A DNA stretch of 64,000 nucleotides from Halobacteriales archaeon QS_4_70_19 (lineage in GTDB: Archaea; Halobacteriota; Halobacteria; Halobacteriales; Haloarculaceae): NCBI GenBank assembly GCA_003020985.1, contig PXRM01000026.1, positions 30,982-94,981 on the forward strand, written 5' to 3'. Shown piece by piece: positions 24,840 through 34,200 of the stretch (within the stretch, counting starts at the first letter, position 1; each line of letters begins with the position of its first letter). A program made the translations under genes and the position numbers. The notes beneath the pieces are model-generated. The model was not told the origin of the DNA, ran no database searches, and saw nothing but the letters and a program-made list of their open reading frames with translations.

Positions 24840-26090
24840 GTGAGCGACGCCCCGCCGACACAGGTCCCGACCGACGCACCGGACCTCCCGGACCGGCTGG
24901 ACGACGAGGCAGTCCTCCTCGTGGGCCACGGTTCCCGGCGCGAGAAGTCGAACGAGCAGGTCCGCGAGCTGGCGGTCATGCTGGAGGAGCGACTCGGTCT
25001 CCCCGTGGACGCGGGGTTCCTGGAACTCGCCGAGCCGTCCATCCCGGAGGCGCTGGGGGGACTCGTGCCCAGTGTGTCCCGCGTGACGGTGGTCCAGCTG
25101 TCGCTGTTCGCCGCGAGCCACGTCAAGAACGACGTGCCCCTCGCCGTGGAGCGGGTCCGCGCGGACCACCCGGAAGCGACGTTCCACGTCGGCGGCCACC
25201 TCGGCGTCCACCCCGCGCTGGTGGACCTGCTGGACGACCGCGCGGCCGCCGTGGAGGCGGAACTCGGCGTCGACCGCGCCGAGGACGAGGTGGCCGTGGC
25301 GCTCTGTGCGCGCGGCTCCTCGGACCCGGACGCGAACGCGGACGTGCACAAACTGGCGCGGCTGCTCCACGAGGGCCGAGCGTTCGCCCGCGTCGATCCG
25401 ACCTTCATCGGCGTCACGGAGCCGACGCTGGACGAGACGCTCCACCGGCTGGCGAAGTCCCGCCCGGACGCCGTCGTCGTGCTGCCGTATATGCTCGGCG
25501 ACGGGGTGCTGACGGGACGCATCCGCGACGGTGCCGACGAGTTCGACGCCGACTACCCGTACGTCGACGCGGCCGCGGGCGACCCCCTCGGCACGGACGA
25601 CCGGCTGCTGGACGTGCTCGGCGACCGCTGGCAGGCCGCCCGCACGGACAGCGTCGAGATGTCCTGTGACACGTGCAAGTACAAGGTGGAACTCGACGGC
25701 TACGAGCGGGACGTGGGCGGCGCGCGCGCGACGCTGCGCGCGCTCACGCACCTCGAGACCCACGCCGACCGCGAGGACGTGGGCGACGACCCGCACGTCC
25801 ACGACCACCCCGAGAAGCACGTCGCCGTCTGCACGAACACGACCTGCGCCGCCGACGGCGCGCCCGCCGTCCTCGAACGGCTCCGGCAGGGGGTCCGCGA
25901 CTCGGACGCCTGCGACGCGCGCGTCACCCGCACGTCCTGTCTGGGCCGCTGTGGCGACGGCCCCATCGTCGCCGTCTACCCGGACGGCGTCTGGTACGGC
26001 GACGTCGAGGCCGACGACGCCGAGCGGGTCGTCGGCGACCACCTCGACCGCGGCCGCATCGTGAGCGACCTCGTGGACGGCACGCTGTAG
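24840..26090 (+). CDS. cbiX: Sirohydrochlorin cobaltochelatase fused to [2Fe-2S] domain
   Basis: 416 residues from a GTG at 24840. Two CbiX/SirB half-domains: LLVGHGSRREKSNEQVRELA (~30-50, metal-binding His) with QLSLFAASHVKNDVP, then 'VALCARGSSDPDANADVHKLA' (~150) with VLPYMLGDGVLTGRI. A linker with SCDTCKYKV follows. From ~320 a thioredoxin-like ferredoxin domain has VCTNTTCAADGA and SCLGRCGDGP, four Cys typical of [2Fe-2S]. Inserts Co2+ into sirohydrochlorin. The Fe-S part may donate electrons or sense redox state. Confidence 0.93.
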   Translation: MSDAPPTQVPTDAPDLPDRLDDEAVLLVGHGSRREKSNEQVRELAVMLEERLGLPVDAGFLELAEPSIPEALGGLVPSVSRVTVVQLSLFAASHVKNDVPLAVERVRADHPEATFHVGGHLGVHPALVDLLDDRAAAVEAELGVDRAEDEVAVALCARGSSDPDANADVHKLARLLHEGRAFARVDPTFIGVTEPTLDETLHRLAKSRPDAVVVLPYMLGDGVLTGRIRDGADEFDADYPYVDAAAGDPLGTDDRLLDVLGDRWQAARTDSVEMSCDTCKYKVELDGYERDVGGARATLRALTHLETHADREDVGDDPHVHDHPEKHVAVCTNTTCAADGAPAVLERLRQGVRDSDACDARVTRTSCLGRCGDGPIVAVYPDGVWYGDVEADDAERVVGDHLDRGRIVSDLVDGTL

Positions 26091-26130
26091 TATCGCTCGA
26101 TGACCGACTACGATCACCCATACACCACAC

Positions 26131-26508
26131 ATGACCTGTCACGAACTCGAAGCCCTGCGACTCGGCCTGATGAACGTCCTCGGAACGACCGACCGGAGCG
26201 CCCGCGAGCACGCCGAGAAGGAGCTGGCGGGGCACCTGGAGGGCCCCGTCGGCGCGCTCGCCGAGGCGGACGACCTCGCGGCCGTCGAGCGCCACCTCGA
26301 CGCCGCGCTGGTCGACCTGGAGGAGGCGGTGGCTGCCGCGGACGAGAGCACCGACCGGTACGACTACCTCCGCGGCCGACTCGTGGCAGTGCGCGACGCC
26401 GAGCGCGCCGTCCGCCGGCTCACGAACCAGGGCGAGTCCGTCCTCGACGGGCTGGACGACGCCCACCACCTGCTCCACGAGGCGTTCCCCGTCGATGACG
26501 AGGACTGA
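26131..26508 (+). CDS. DUF3209 family protein
   Basis: 125 residues, helical and acidic. Begins TCHELEALRLGLMNVLGTTD, with Cys3/His4 and further His at the end (DAHHLLHEAF), so a metal site is conceivable. The family is a regular neighbour of cbiX in haloarchaeal cob clusters but has no assigned activity. It overlaps the propeller gene by 14 bp. Confidence 0.85.
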   Translation: MTCHELEALRLGLMNVLGTTDRSAREHAEKELAGHLEGPVGALAEADDLAAVERHLDAALVDLEEAVAAADESTDRYDYLRGRLVAVRDAERAVRRLTNQGESVLDGLDDAHHLLHEAFPVDDED

Positions 26509-27844
26509 GTCGCGGGGCGACGAGCCCACGAGCGGCGCCGCCCGCCGCGAGCCCGCGACGGTCCCGCTGGGCGACGTGGACCCGGCCCGATCGCGCCACG
26601 CCGGCCGGCGGTCGGCCGTCGCGCTCGTCCCGGGCGATGGCGGGCCGCTTGCCGTCGTCGGCCTCGCCGACGGCACGCTCGTCGCGGTCGCACCGGATGG
26701 GACCGAACGCTGGCGACGGTCCGCCGAGGGTGCGGGCAGCCTCGTCACCCTCGTCTCCTTCGCCGACGGCGTCCTCGTCGGGGAGCGCGGTGCGGCCGGA
26801 GCGATCCGTCACCACGACGCCGCGACCGGCGAGCGGCGGTGGCGCCACGAGAGCGCCGACGAGGTCGGTGACCCCCAGCGCGACAGTCGCTTCTTCCTCC
26901 CGTTCGTCGCGAGCGCGGCCACCGCCAGCGTCGGCGACGCGCCCCGGGCGTACGTCGCCGCGCGCCGGTACGAGCGCTCGGACGACGAGGATTCGCCGCG
27001 CCACTTCGAGAGCGCCGTCTACGCCCTCGGCCCGGACGGGACCGTCGCGTGGCGGTACCGCGCGCAGGCCTCGCCCATCGCCGTCGACGCCGCGTCGGCT
27101 GCCGACGGCGACACTCCGGGTGCACACGTCGCCGTCGCGTACAACCGCTGTCCCGAGCCGGACCGCCACGACGCCGGCCTCGTCGTCCTCGACGCGGCCG
27201 ACGGGGCCGAGCGGCTGCGCTGGGACCCCGGTGACGCGATGGCCGACCCCCCGGGCCAGCGCCGGGTCGGCGACGTGTCGCTGACGCCCGACGGCGCCGT
27301 GCTGGCGAGCCACGCCGACTACCGCGGCTACGCGCTCGACCGGCGGGGCGAGGTGCGCTGGCGGGTCGACCTCGCGCGGCCCGTGGAGCGGTCGGTGGGC
27401 GACGGCTCCGATACCGTCTACGCTTACCCGAACCACGTCCACGCGACCGCCCGTGGCGCGGTGTTCGTCACGGGGAACACCTACCCCGAGGAGGGGCGGG
27501 AGACCGAGGCCAGGCACCCGCGCGAGCACACCGCGGTCGGCGTCGACGAGTGCGGCGCGGAGCGGTGGAGCGACCCCGTCGGCGGGTTCGCCACCGGCGT
27601 CGGCACGGACGCGGGACGCGTGGCGGTCCCCGCGGCTCAGCACTTCCGCGACCGGGACGCCGCGACCCACGCGCTCCGGACGTTCGACCTCGCCGACGGC
27701 CCGAGCGCCGCGGTCGAGACCGACGGCGTCGTCACGTGCGCCGCGACCCGTGACGGCCGCGTCGCGGCGGTGGAGGAACCCGTCGTCTACCACGACGAGG
27801 GCGTCGAGCACGGCGGCTACCGGCTACGGCTGCTCGGTGTCTAG
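26495..27844 (+). CDS. PQQ-like beta-propeller protein of the cob operon
   Basis: 449 residues, no signal peptide, so probably cytoplasmic. Repeated blades with 'LADGTLVAVAPDGTERWRR', HDAATGERRWRHESAD, ALGPDGTVAWRYRAQ and ALDRRGEVRWRVDL show the W-motif of PQQ/quinoprotein-type propellers; five to seven blades are likely. No PQQ ligands can be identified, so it may be a scaffold. It is last in the operon and translationally coupled to DUF3209. Confidence 0.85.
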   Translation: MTRTESRGDEPTSGAARREPATVPLGDVDPARSRHAGRRSAVALVPGDGGPLAVVGLADGTLVAVAPDGTERWRRSAEGAGSLVTLVSFADGVLVGERGAAGAIRHHDAATGERRWRHESADEVGDPQRDSRFFLPFVASAATASVGDAPRAYVAARRYERSDDEDSPRHFESAVYALGPDGTVAWRYRAQASPIAVDAASAADGDTPGAHVAVAYNRCPEPDRHDAGLVVLDAADGAERLRWDPGDAMADPPGQRRVGDVSLTPDGAVLASHADYRGYALDRRGEVRWRVDLARPVERSVGDGSDTVYAYPNHVHATARGAVFVTGNTYPEEGRETEARHPREHTAVGVDECGAERWSDPVGGFATGVGTDAGRVAVPAAQHFRDRDAATHALRTFDLADGPSAAVETDGVVTCAATRDGRVAAVEEPVVYHDEGVEHGGYRLRLLGV

Positions 27845-27930
27845 CGGATATTCGCCGTATTATCGGCAGAAGTCTCCGTTTTCGCCCAGTTCTTCGGAGT
27901 AGTTGAGAAGTGCCGGAAATATCCAGGCAC

Positions 27931-28701
27931 TCAGTCGGCCGCTGCGGCCGTCGGTGCCGCCGCGGCCGTGGCGTCGCGGTCGAGGCCACGCCGGTGGAGC
28001 CGGGCGAACGCCGTCGTCAGGACGAGCCAGAGTCCGACCTGCCCGGCGAGCACGACACCCCGGTAGGCCGCGACCAGCGGACCGGCCCCGCCGACGGGGG
28101 GCGAGAGGCCCGGGAGCGCGAGCAGCGCGGCGAGCGGGAGCGCCGCAGCGCCCGCAGCGACGAACCGGCCGCGGCCCGCGGTGGTCAGCCGCCCGTACAG
28201 CGCACCGCTCGCGAGACAGGCGGCCGCACCGGCCGCCAGCGCGAGCCCGTACCGGAGCCCGCGCGTCTCCAGCGGCGCGCCCTCGACGCCCGGGGGCTGT
28301 GGCGGGACTGCGAGCCACGGCGCACCCGACACCGTCAGCAGGCCGGCCGCGCCGAGCAGGTAGACGGACGCGTCGCCGCTCCCCGGGACGGCCGGCTCGA
28401 GGAAGTAGTAGGCGACGCCGAACCCGAGCCCCAGCAGGAGTCCCCAGCCGAGGCCGCCGAGCAGGTTCGTCACCGTCGACAGCGCCGCCGTCGACACGGA
28501 GAGCGGCCCCGCGCTGATTGCTTCGTGGGCGTGTGCGGCCTCGCCCGTGTGCTCGCCGTCCGCCGCGTGCTCGTCGTGGTGGCCCGCGCGCTCCTCGGCG
28601 ACGGCGACCAGCGGCGACGCCACCAGCGCGACGAACAGCGCGAAGCCGACTCCCGCGACCGCGCCCGCCTTCAGCCCCCGGAGGGCGTAGGCGGCGAGCA
28701 T
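27931..28701 (-). CDS. cbtA: Cobalt transporter subunit CbtA
   Basis: 256 residues with five to six hydrophobic segments. Between the first two lies a His-rich loop (AGHHDEHAADGEHTGEAAHA) that probably collects metal. 'LGWGLLLGLGFGVAYYFLEP' and the Pro-rich WLAVPPQPPGVEGAP are family hallmarks. It overlaps cbtB by one base. The short gap 27845-27930 separates it from the convergent propeller gene and contains only a weak inverted repeat. Confidence 0.9.
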   Translation of the reverse strand: MLAAYALRGLKAGAVAGVGFALFVALVASPLVAVAEERAGHHDEHAADGEHTGEAAHAHEAISAGPLSVSTAALSTVTNLLGGLGWGLLLGLGFGVAYYFLEPAVPGSGDASVYLLGAAGLLTVSGAPWLAVPPQPPGVEGAPLETRGLRYGLALAAGAAACLASGALYGRLTTAGRGRFVAAGAAALPLAALLALPGLSPPVGGAGPLVAAYRGVVLAGQVGLWLVLTTAFARLHRRGLDRDATAAAAPTAAAAD

Positions 28702-28907
28702 CAGTGACAGACGATGCCCGCCGCGTGGCGCGCGTCGTGGAGCGACTCGTGGACCGCCGGCTCGCCGGCGAACGCCAGCAGGAACAGCAGGCCGGCGACC
28801 AGTGCGGTCCCGAGTGCGACCTGCGTGGCGGTGAGCGACGTCTGCGCGGCGGCGATCCGGTCCGCGACCGTCGGTGCCCGCGAGGCGGGCGTGGATGACT
28901 GCGACAT
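28701..28907 (-). CDS. cbtB: Cobalt transporter subunit CbtB
   Basis: 68 residues. One transmembrane helix (VALGTALVAGLLFLLAFAGE) and the diagnostic C-terminal metal-binding tail VHESLHDARHAAGIVCH with three His, a Cys and a final His. CbtAB are cobalt uptake proteins found under B12 control in many genomes. Located downstream of chlID on the same strand. Confidence 0.9.
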   Translation of the reverse strand: MSQSSTPASRAPTVADRIAAAQTSLTATQVALGTALVAGLLFLLAFAGEPAVHESLHDARHAAGIVCH

Positions 28908-28917
28908 CGGAAACTAC

Positions 28918-28935
28918 AGTTGCAAAAGAGCAACT
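28918..28935 (-). promoter_or_regulatory. Candidate operator of cbtBA
   Basis: A perfect palindrome AGTTGC-N6-GCAACT ends 11 nt before the cbtB ATG, downstream of a TATA-like TTTTAC on the minus strand (about 28940-28947). Its position near the transcription start would suit a repressor responding to cobalt or B12. The regulator is unknown. Confidence 0.5.
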
Positions 28936-28959
28936 CAGCTTGTAAAACTTTCGAGCGAG

Positions 28960-31218
28960 CTACTCCCTGGTTGTCCCCGCGCCGCGTGCGGCGGCCGCGA
29001 CGCGGTCGGCCGAGAGCGCCTCCAGGCCGACCACCGCCGCCCCGGTCGCGCCGGCCACCACGTCCACCAGGCCGCGCCCCTCGCCCGCGTCGACCACGAG
29101 CGTCCGGTCGGTCGCGTCGGCCAGCGCGCGGGCGGCCGAGCGGGTGGCGGCCGTGGGTCCCGGCCCGTCCTCCTCTCCGGCGACGTTCGCGCGGCCGTCT
29201 GTCACCAGCACGACCACGCCCGCGTCCGGGGCGGCCCGTTCCAGTACTTCGCTCGCCGTCCGGAGGCCGGCGGGGAGCGGCGTCCGGTCGGCGGTTGGGA
29301 GTTCCTTCAGGTGGCGCGCCGCGCGGCTCACGCTGTCCGTCGGCGGCAGCACCACGTCGGCGTCGTCGCCGGCGAAGGCGACCAGTCCCACCTCGTCGCG
29401 GGCCGCGTACGACTCCCGCAGCAGCTCCAGCAGCGTTCCCTTCGCGGCGCGCATCGCCGGCCGCATCGACGCGCTCGCGTCCACGACGAACAGGACGAGC
29501 GTCGTCGCGTCGCCGGCCCGCACGGAGGCCCGGAGGTCGCGTGACTCCAGGCTGTCGCGCCCGTTCGCGGCCGCCGCGCGGACGGACGCCGCCGCGTCGA
29601 CCCGGTCGTCGGCTTCCGCCCGGCGGGTCCGGACGCGAGGGCCGGAGTCACCGCCGCGGCTCGCCGCTGCCGAGCCACCGCCACCTGCCTCGCTCACCTC
29701 GGGTGCCTCCGGCGCCGGCAGGTCGGGCGCCCGCGCCTCCCCCGCCTCGACCCTGGCCTGCCCGGGGAGCAGGGGAGTCCCAGGGGCAGCCTCGTCGGCA
29801 TCCTCGCTCGCGTCCACGTCGTCCGGCTCACCCCCGTCGACCGTCCGCTCGCCGCCGGTGGGCGCAGGGCTCGACTCCGCGGTCGTGTCGTCGTCCGCGG
29901 TCGCGTCGTCCTTCGCCCCGTCCGCGTCGTCCGGTGCCGGTCCGGGTCCGTCCGCCTCCCCGTCGGACCCGTCGCCGGGCCCGGGTTCCGGTCCGCGGTC
30001 GTCGATCCCGTCGTCCCCGGCCGGGTCATCGGTCCCCTCGCCGTCCGGCTCCGTCGCGTCCGGCTCTCCCGGCTCGGATTCGTCCGCTCCCGGGTCGCCC
30101 GCCTCACCCTCGTTCTCGCCCTCGTCCGCCTCCGCGTCCCCGTCGAACCGCTCGTCGAGCAGGTCGTCGGGGTCCGGCGCGTCCTCGAACGGCCGGGACT
30201 GCAGCCGGTGGGGCAGCGCCAGTTCAGCCGCCCGCCGCACGTCCGGTTCGAGGACGCGCGGGCGGTCGTCCAGCGCGGCGAACGCCAGCGCCGCGCGGGC
30301 CGTGGCGATGTCCGCGCGGTGCCCATCGACGCCCGCGTCCCGGCAGAGCTCCGCGATCTCGGCGGCGAACTCGTCCGGGAGCCGGACCGTCCCGTCGGCC
30401 AGTCGTTCGCGGGCGCGCCGCAGGTCGGTCGCGCGGTCGGCCCACTCCGTGGTCGTGTCCTCCCGTGGCGGCTCCTCACCCTGGTCCCGCGCGAGCGCCC
30501 CGCGGAGCACGCGCACCCGGTCACCCGTGTCGTCGAGGCCCGCGACGGTCGCCCGGAGGTCGAACCGGTCGCGGAACTGCGGGCGGAGGTCCCCCTCCTC
30601 GGGGTTCATCGTCCCGACGAGCGTGAACGCGGCCGGGTGCTGGACGGAGACGCCGTCGCGCTCGACCCGGTTGACGCTGCCGGCCGCGGCGTCCAGCAGC
30701 ACGTCGACGAGGTGGTCGCCGAGCAGGTTCACCTCGTCCACGTACAGCACGCCGCGGTTCGCGCGGGCCAGCAGCCCCGGGTCGAACGTCGCCTCCCCGT
30801 CCAGCGCGTCCGCCACCGAGAGCGTCCCCACGAGCCGGTCCCGGGTCGCACCGAGCGGGAGCGTCACCAGCGGCGTCCGCCGGGTCGCGGTCGGGGGGTC
30901 CGACCGCTCGCGGCAGTCGGGACACTGCGGCGGCGCGGCCCGCGCGTCGGGTGCGTCCGGGTCCGGGTGGCAGCCGAACGGGCAGTCCGCCACCACCTGC
31001 TGCTCGGGGAGCAGGGCCGCCAGCGCCCGGACGGCGGTCGACTTGGCGGTCCCCTTCTCCCCGCGGACCAGCAGCCCCGAGAGGGCGTCGCTCGCGCCGA
31101 CCGCGAGTAAAGCCCGTTTGAGTTCCTCCTGTCCGACGATATCGGCGAACGACGGCCCTTCCTGCCTGCCCGGGGGGTCGCTCCCCGACAGGCTTTTGAT
31201 GCGCGCGAAATCAACCAT
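28960..31218 (-). CDS. chlID: ChlI/ChlD fusion AAA+/VWA chelatase subunit
   Basis: 752 residues. AAA+ domain: GEKGTAKST (Walker A, ~52), VLYVDEVNLL (Walker B), 'TLVGTMNPEEGDLRPQFRDR' (sensor/Arg finger). A Cys cluster (CPFGC...CPDC, ~80-100) may bind zinc. An acidic Pro/Gly linker spans ~365-520. The C-terminal VWA domain has the MIDAS motif VVDASASMRPA (~575). Such fusions act as the motor of CobN-type cobalt (or Mg) chelatases, and cobN is transcribed divergently next to it. Confidence 0.92.
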   Translation of the reverse strand: MVDFARIKSLSGSDPPGRQEGPSFADIVGQEELKRALLAVGASDALSGLLVRGEKGTAKSTAVRALAALLPEQQVVADCPFGCHPDPDAPDARAAPPQCPDCRERSDPPTATRRTPLVTLPLGATRDRLVGTLSVADALDGEATFDPGLLARANRGVLYVDEVNLLGDHLVDVLLDAAAGSVNRVERDGVSVQHPAAFTLVGTMNPEEGDLRPQFRDRFDLRATVAGLDDTGDRVRVLRGALARDQGEEPPREDTTTEWADRATDLRRARERLADGTVRLPDEFAAEIAELCRDAGVDGHRADIATARAALAFAALDDRPRVLEPDVRRAAELALPHRLQSRPFEDAPDPDDLLDERFDGDAEADEGENEGEAGDPGADESEPGEPDATEPDGEGTDDPAGDDGIDDRGPEPGPGDGSDGEADGPGPAPDDADGAKDDATADDDTTAESSPAPTGGERTVDGGEPDDVDASEDADEAAPGTPLLPGQARVEAGEARAPDLPAPEAPEVSEAGGGGSAAASRGGDSGPRVRTRRAEADDRVDAAASVRAAAANGRDSLESRDLRASVRAGDATTLVLFVVDASASMRPAMRAAKGTLLELLRESYAARDEVGLVAFAGDDADVVLPPTDSVSRAARHLKELPTADRTPLPAGLRTASEVLERAAPDAGVVVLVTDGRANVAGEEDGPGPTAATRSAARALADATDRTLVVDAGEGRGLVDVVAGATGAAVVGLEALSADRVAAAARGAGTTRE

Positions 31219-31252
31219 ACTTGTCCGAACGAAACGGAGGTTTAACAGGATT
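31219..31252. promoter_or_regulatory. 34-bp divergent chlID/cobN promoter
   Basis: Only 34 bp separate the two start codons. GTTTAACA (31239-31246) lies too close to the cobN ATG to be its TATA box, so at least one promoter must overlap coding sequence or this region serves as a shared, very compact bidirectional element. Confidence 0.5.
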
Positions 31253-34200
31253 ATGCCTACCATCGGTCTGTACACGGCGACGGAGAACGAGCTCGGCGCG
31301 GTCGGGGAGGCGGCCGAGGAGGTGGCCGCGGACCTCGTCGTCCGCTCCGAGAGCGACCTCGACGGGCCCGGAGACACGGACGCGTTCGTCGACGAACTGA
31401 CGGAGGCGACGGCCGTGGTGCTGTGGCTCCACGGCGCGGAGGACTCCATGCCCGGCTACGGGCACGCCGTCGAGCGCCTGCGCGAGGCTGGCGTCCCGCT
31501 GGTCGTGAAGGCGACCGGCGACGCCTTCGCCGTCGAGGACACCACCGTCGACGGTGAGACGCGCGACCGGGTCTGCGACTACCTCGACCGCGGCGGGGCG
31601 GCCAACGTCGCCAACTGCGTCCGCTTCCTCGTGGACCGGTTCGGCGACGACGCCCGCGAGTACGACGACCCCGTCGCGCTCCCGACGGAGGGGGTCTACC
31701 ACCCGGACCACCCCGGCGCGAGCTACGAGGATCTGGTGGCGACCCTGGCCCCCGACACGCCGACGGTGGGCGTCTGGTTCTACGAGTCCCACTGGACCCA
31801 CGAGAACCTCCGCTACGTCGACGCGCAGGTCCGGGCCATCGAAGCCCAGGGGGCGGACGCGTTCCCCGTCTTCTGCAACCCCGCCGAGGACGACCCGGAC
31901 CAGCACGACGCGGAGTGGGTCGTGGACGAGTGGCTCACGGACGACGCCGGCGACCCCATCGTGGACGCGATGCTCTCGTCGTTCATGTTCTCGCTCTCGA
32001 TGGACGAGCGGGGCCGGAGCGCCGACGACGAGGGCTCCGGCGACGTGTTCCTCGACCGCCTCGGGGTGCCCGTCGTCCAGACGGTGACGACGATGCGCTC
32101 GCGGTCGCGGTACGAGTCGAGCGACACGGGCGTCATGGGCTTCGAACTCGCGCTCTCCGTGGCGCTCCCGGAGTTCGACGGCAACGTCATCACCCACCCG
32201 ATCAGCGGGAAGGAGCGGACCGACGACGAGGCCGACATCGGCACGGCACCGAAACAGCACTTCCCTATCGAGGACCGGGTGAGTCACGCCGCGAGCCTCG
32301 CCGTGAACTGGGCCGAACTCCGGCACACGCCCAACGATGACAAGCAGGTCGCCGTGGTGCTCCACAACTACCCGCCGAGCGACGACGGCATCGGCACCGC
32401 GTTCGGCCTGGACTCGCCGGCCAGCACGGTCAATCTGCTCGAGGAACTGGACGGGCGTGGGTACGACCTCGGTGCTACGAGAGCGGGAGACAGCCCGCTC
32501 CCCGAGAGCGGGCAGGCGCTCGTCGAGCGGCTCACCGCACAGCTCACCCTGGACGACCGCTGGGTCGCCCCCGAGGACGTGCGCGACCGCTCGGTCGACA
32601 CGGTGGCGCCGGACACCTACGACGAGTGGTTCGCCGACATGGACGCGGGCTTTCGCGAGAACGTCGTCGAGGAGTGGGGCGACCCGCCGGACCGCCCGTT
32701 CGCCATCCCCGGCGTCGAGTTCGGCAACGTGCTCGTGACGGTCCAGCCCCCCCGCGGCTTCGGGATGGACCCCTCGAAGGTGTACCACGACTCGGACCTC
32801 CAGCCGCCGCACGACTACGCGGCGTTCTACGGCTGGCTCCGGCACGAGTTCGACGCCGACGCCGTGGTCCACCTCGGCACGCACGGCTCGCTGGAGTGGC
32901 TCCCCGGCAAGACCGTCGGCCTGGATGGCGAGAGTGCCCCCGACGCGCTCGTGGCCGACCTGCCGAACGTCTACCCGTACATCGTCAACAACCCGGGCGA
33001 GGGGACCCAGGCGAAACGGCGCTCGTACGCCGCAGTCGTGGACTACCTCACGCCGCCGATGGCCAACGCCGGGACGTACGACGAACTGGCCGAGCTGGAG
33101 GAGCTGGCGAGCGAGTACCGCGAGGCCGGCGCGACGGGCGCACGACCGGACGACGGGCAGGCACTGGAGGAGCGCATCCGCGAGGCCGTCGCCGATGCGG
33201 ACCTCGCCGTCGAACTCGGCATCGGGGGCGAGATCGACGAGAAGGCCGACGTGCGCGGCCCCGAAGCGGCCGGCACTACGCTCGCGGAGGGTGACGTGGC
33301 CGGCGACGACGTGGACGTCGACGAACTCGTCGAGCGGGTCCACGACTACCTGACGGACGTGAAGACGACGCAGATCAGGATGGGGCTGCACACGATGAGC
33401 GAGCCGCCCGCGGGCGACCGGCTCGTCGAGTACCTGGTCGCGCTGACGCGGCTGGAGAACCCGGGTGCGCCGAGCCTCCGCGACAGCGTGGCCGGCGTGC
33501 TCGGCGTCGACCCCGACCGGATGCTCGAATCGCCGGGCGCGTACGACGAGGCCCTCGGGACGACCTACGCCGAAGCCGCCGACCGCGTCTACGAGACCTG
33601 CTGTGACCTGGTGCGGACGCTGGCCGCACACGGGTTCGACCTGCCGGCCTCGGAGGTCGAGGCCGGGCCCGAGGACGAACTCAACCTGAACCTGCTAGTC
33701 GTCGACATCGACCCGCTTGGCGACGCCCGGGCGCAGCCGGGCGCCCACGACGACCTGCGCGAGGCGCTGCAGTTCGTCTGCGAGGAGGCCGCCCCGCGGG
33801 TGGGCGGCGCCCGCCAGGAGGGCCCCCGGACGGCGGACGCGCTGGCGGGCGAGTACGTCCCGCCGGGCGGGAGCGGCGCGCCGACCCGCGGCGGCGTCGA
33901 CCTGCTGCCGACGGGGCGGAACTTCTACACCCTGGATCCGCGGAAGGTGCCCGCGAAACACGCGTACGAGGCCGGCCGGGAGGTGGCCGACGGCGTCGCC
34001 GGACGTCACCACGACGAGGAGGGGGAGTACCCCGAGGAGATCGGCGTCGTGGCGTGGGGCACCCCGACGGTCCGCACCCGCGGCGAGACCATCGGTCAGG
34101 TACTCGCGCTCATGGGCGTTCGCCCGGTCTGGACCGACGCCGGCCGCGTCGAGGACGTCGAGGCCATCCCGCTGGAGGAGCTGGGTCGCCCGCGCATCGA

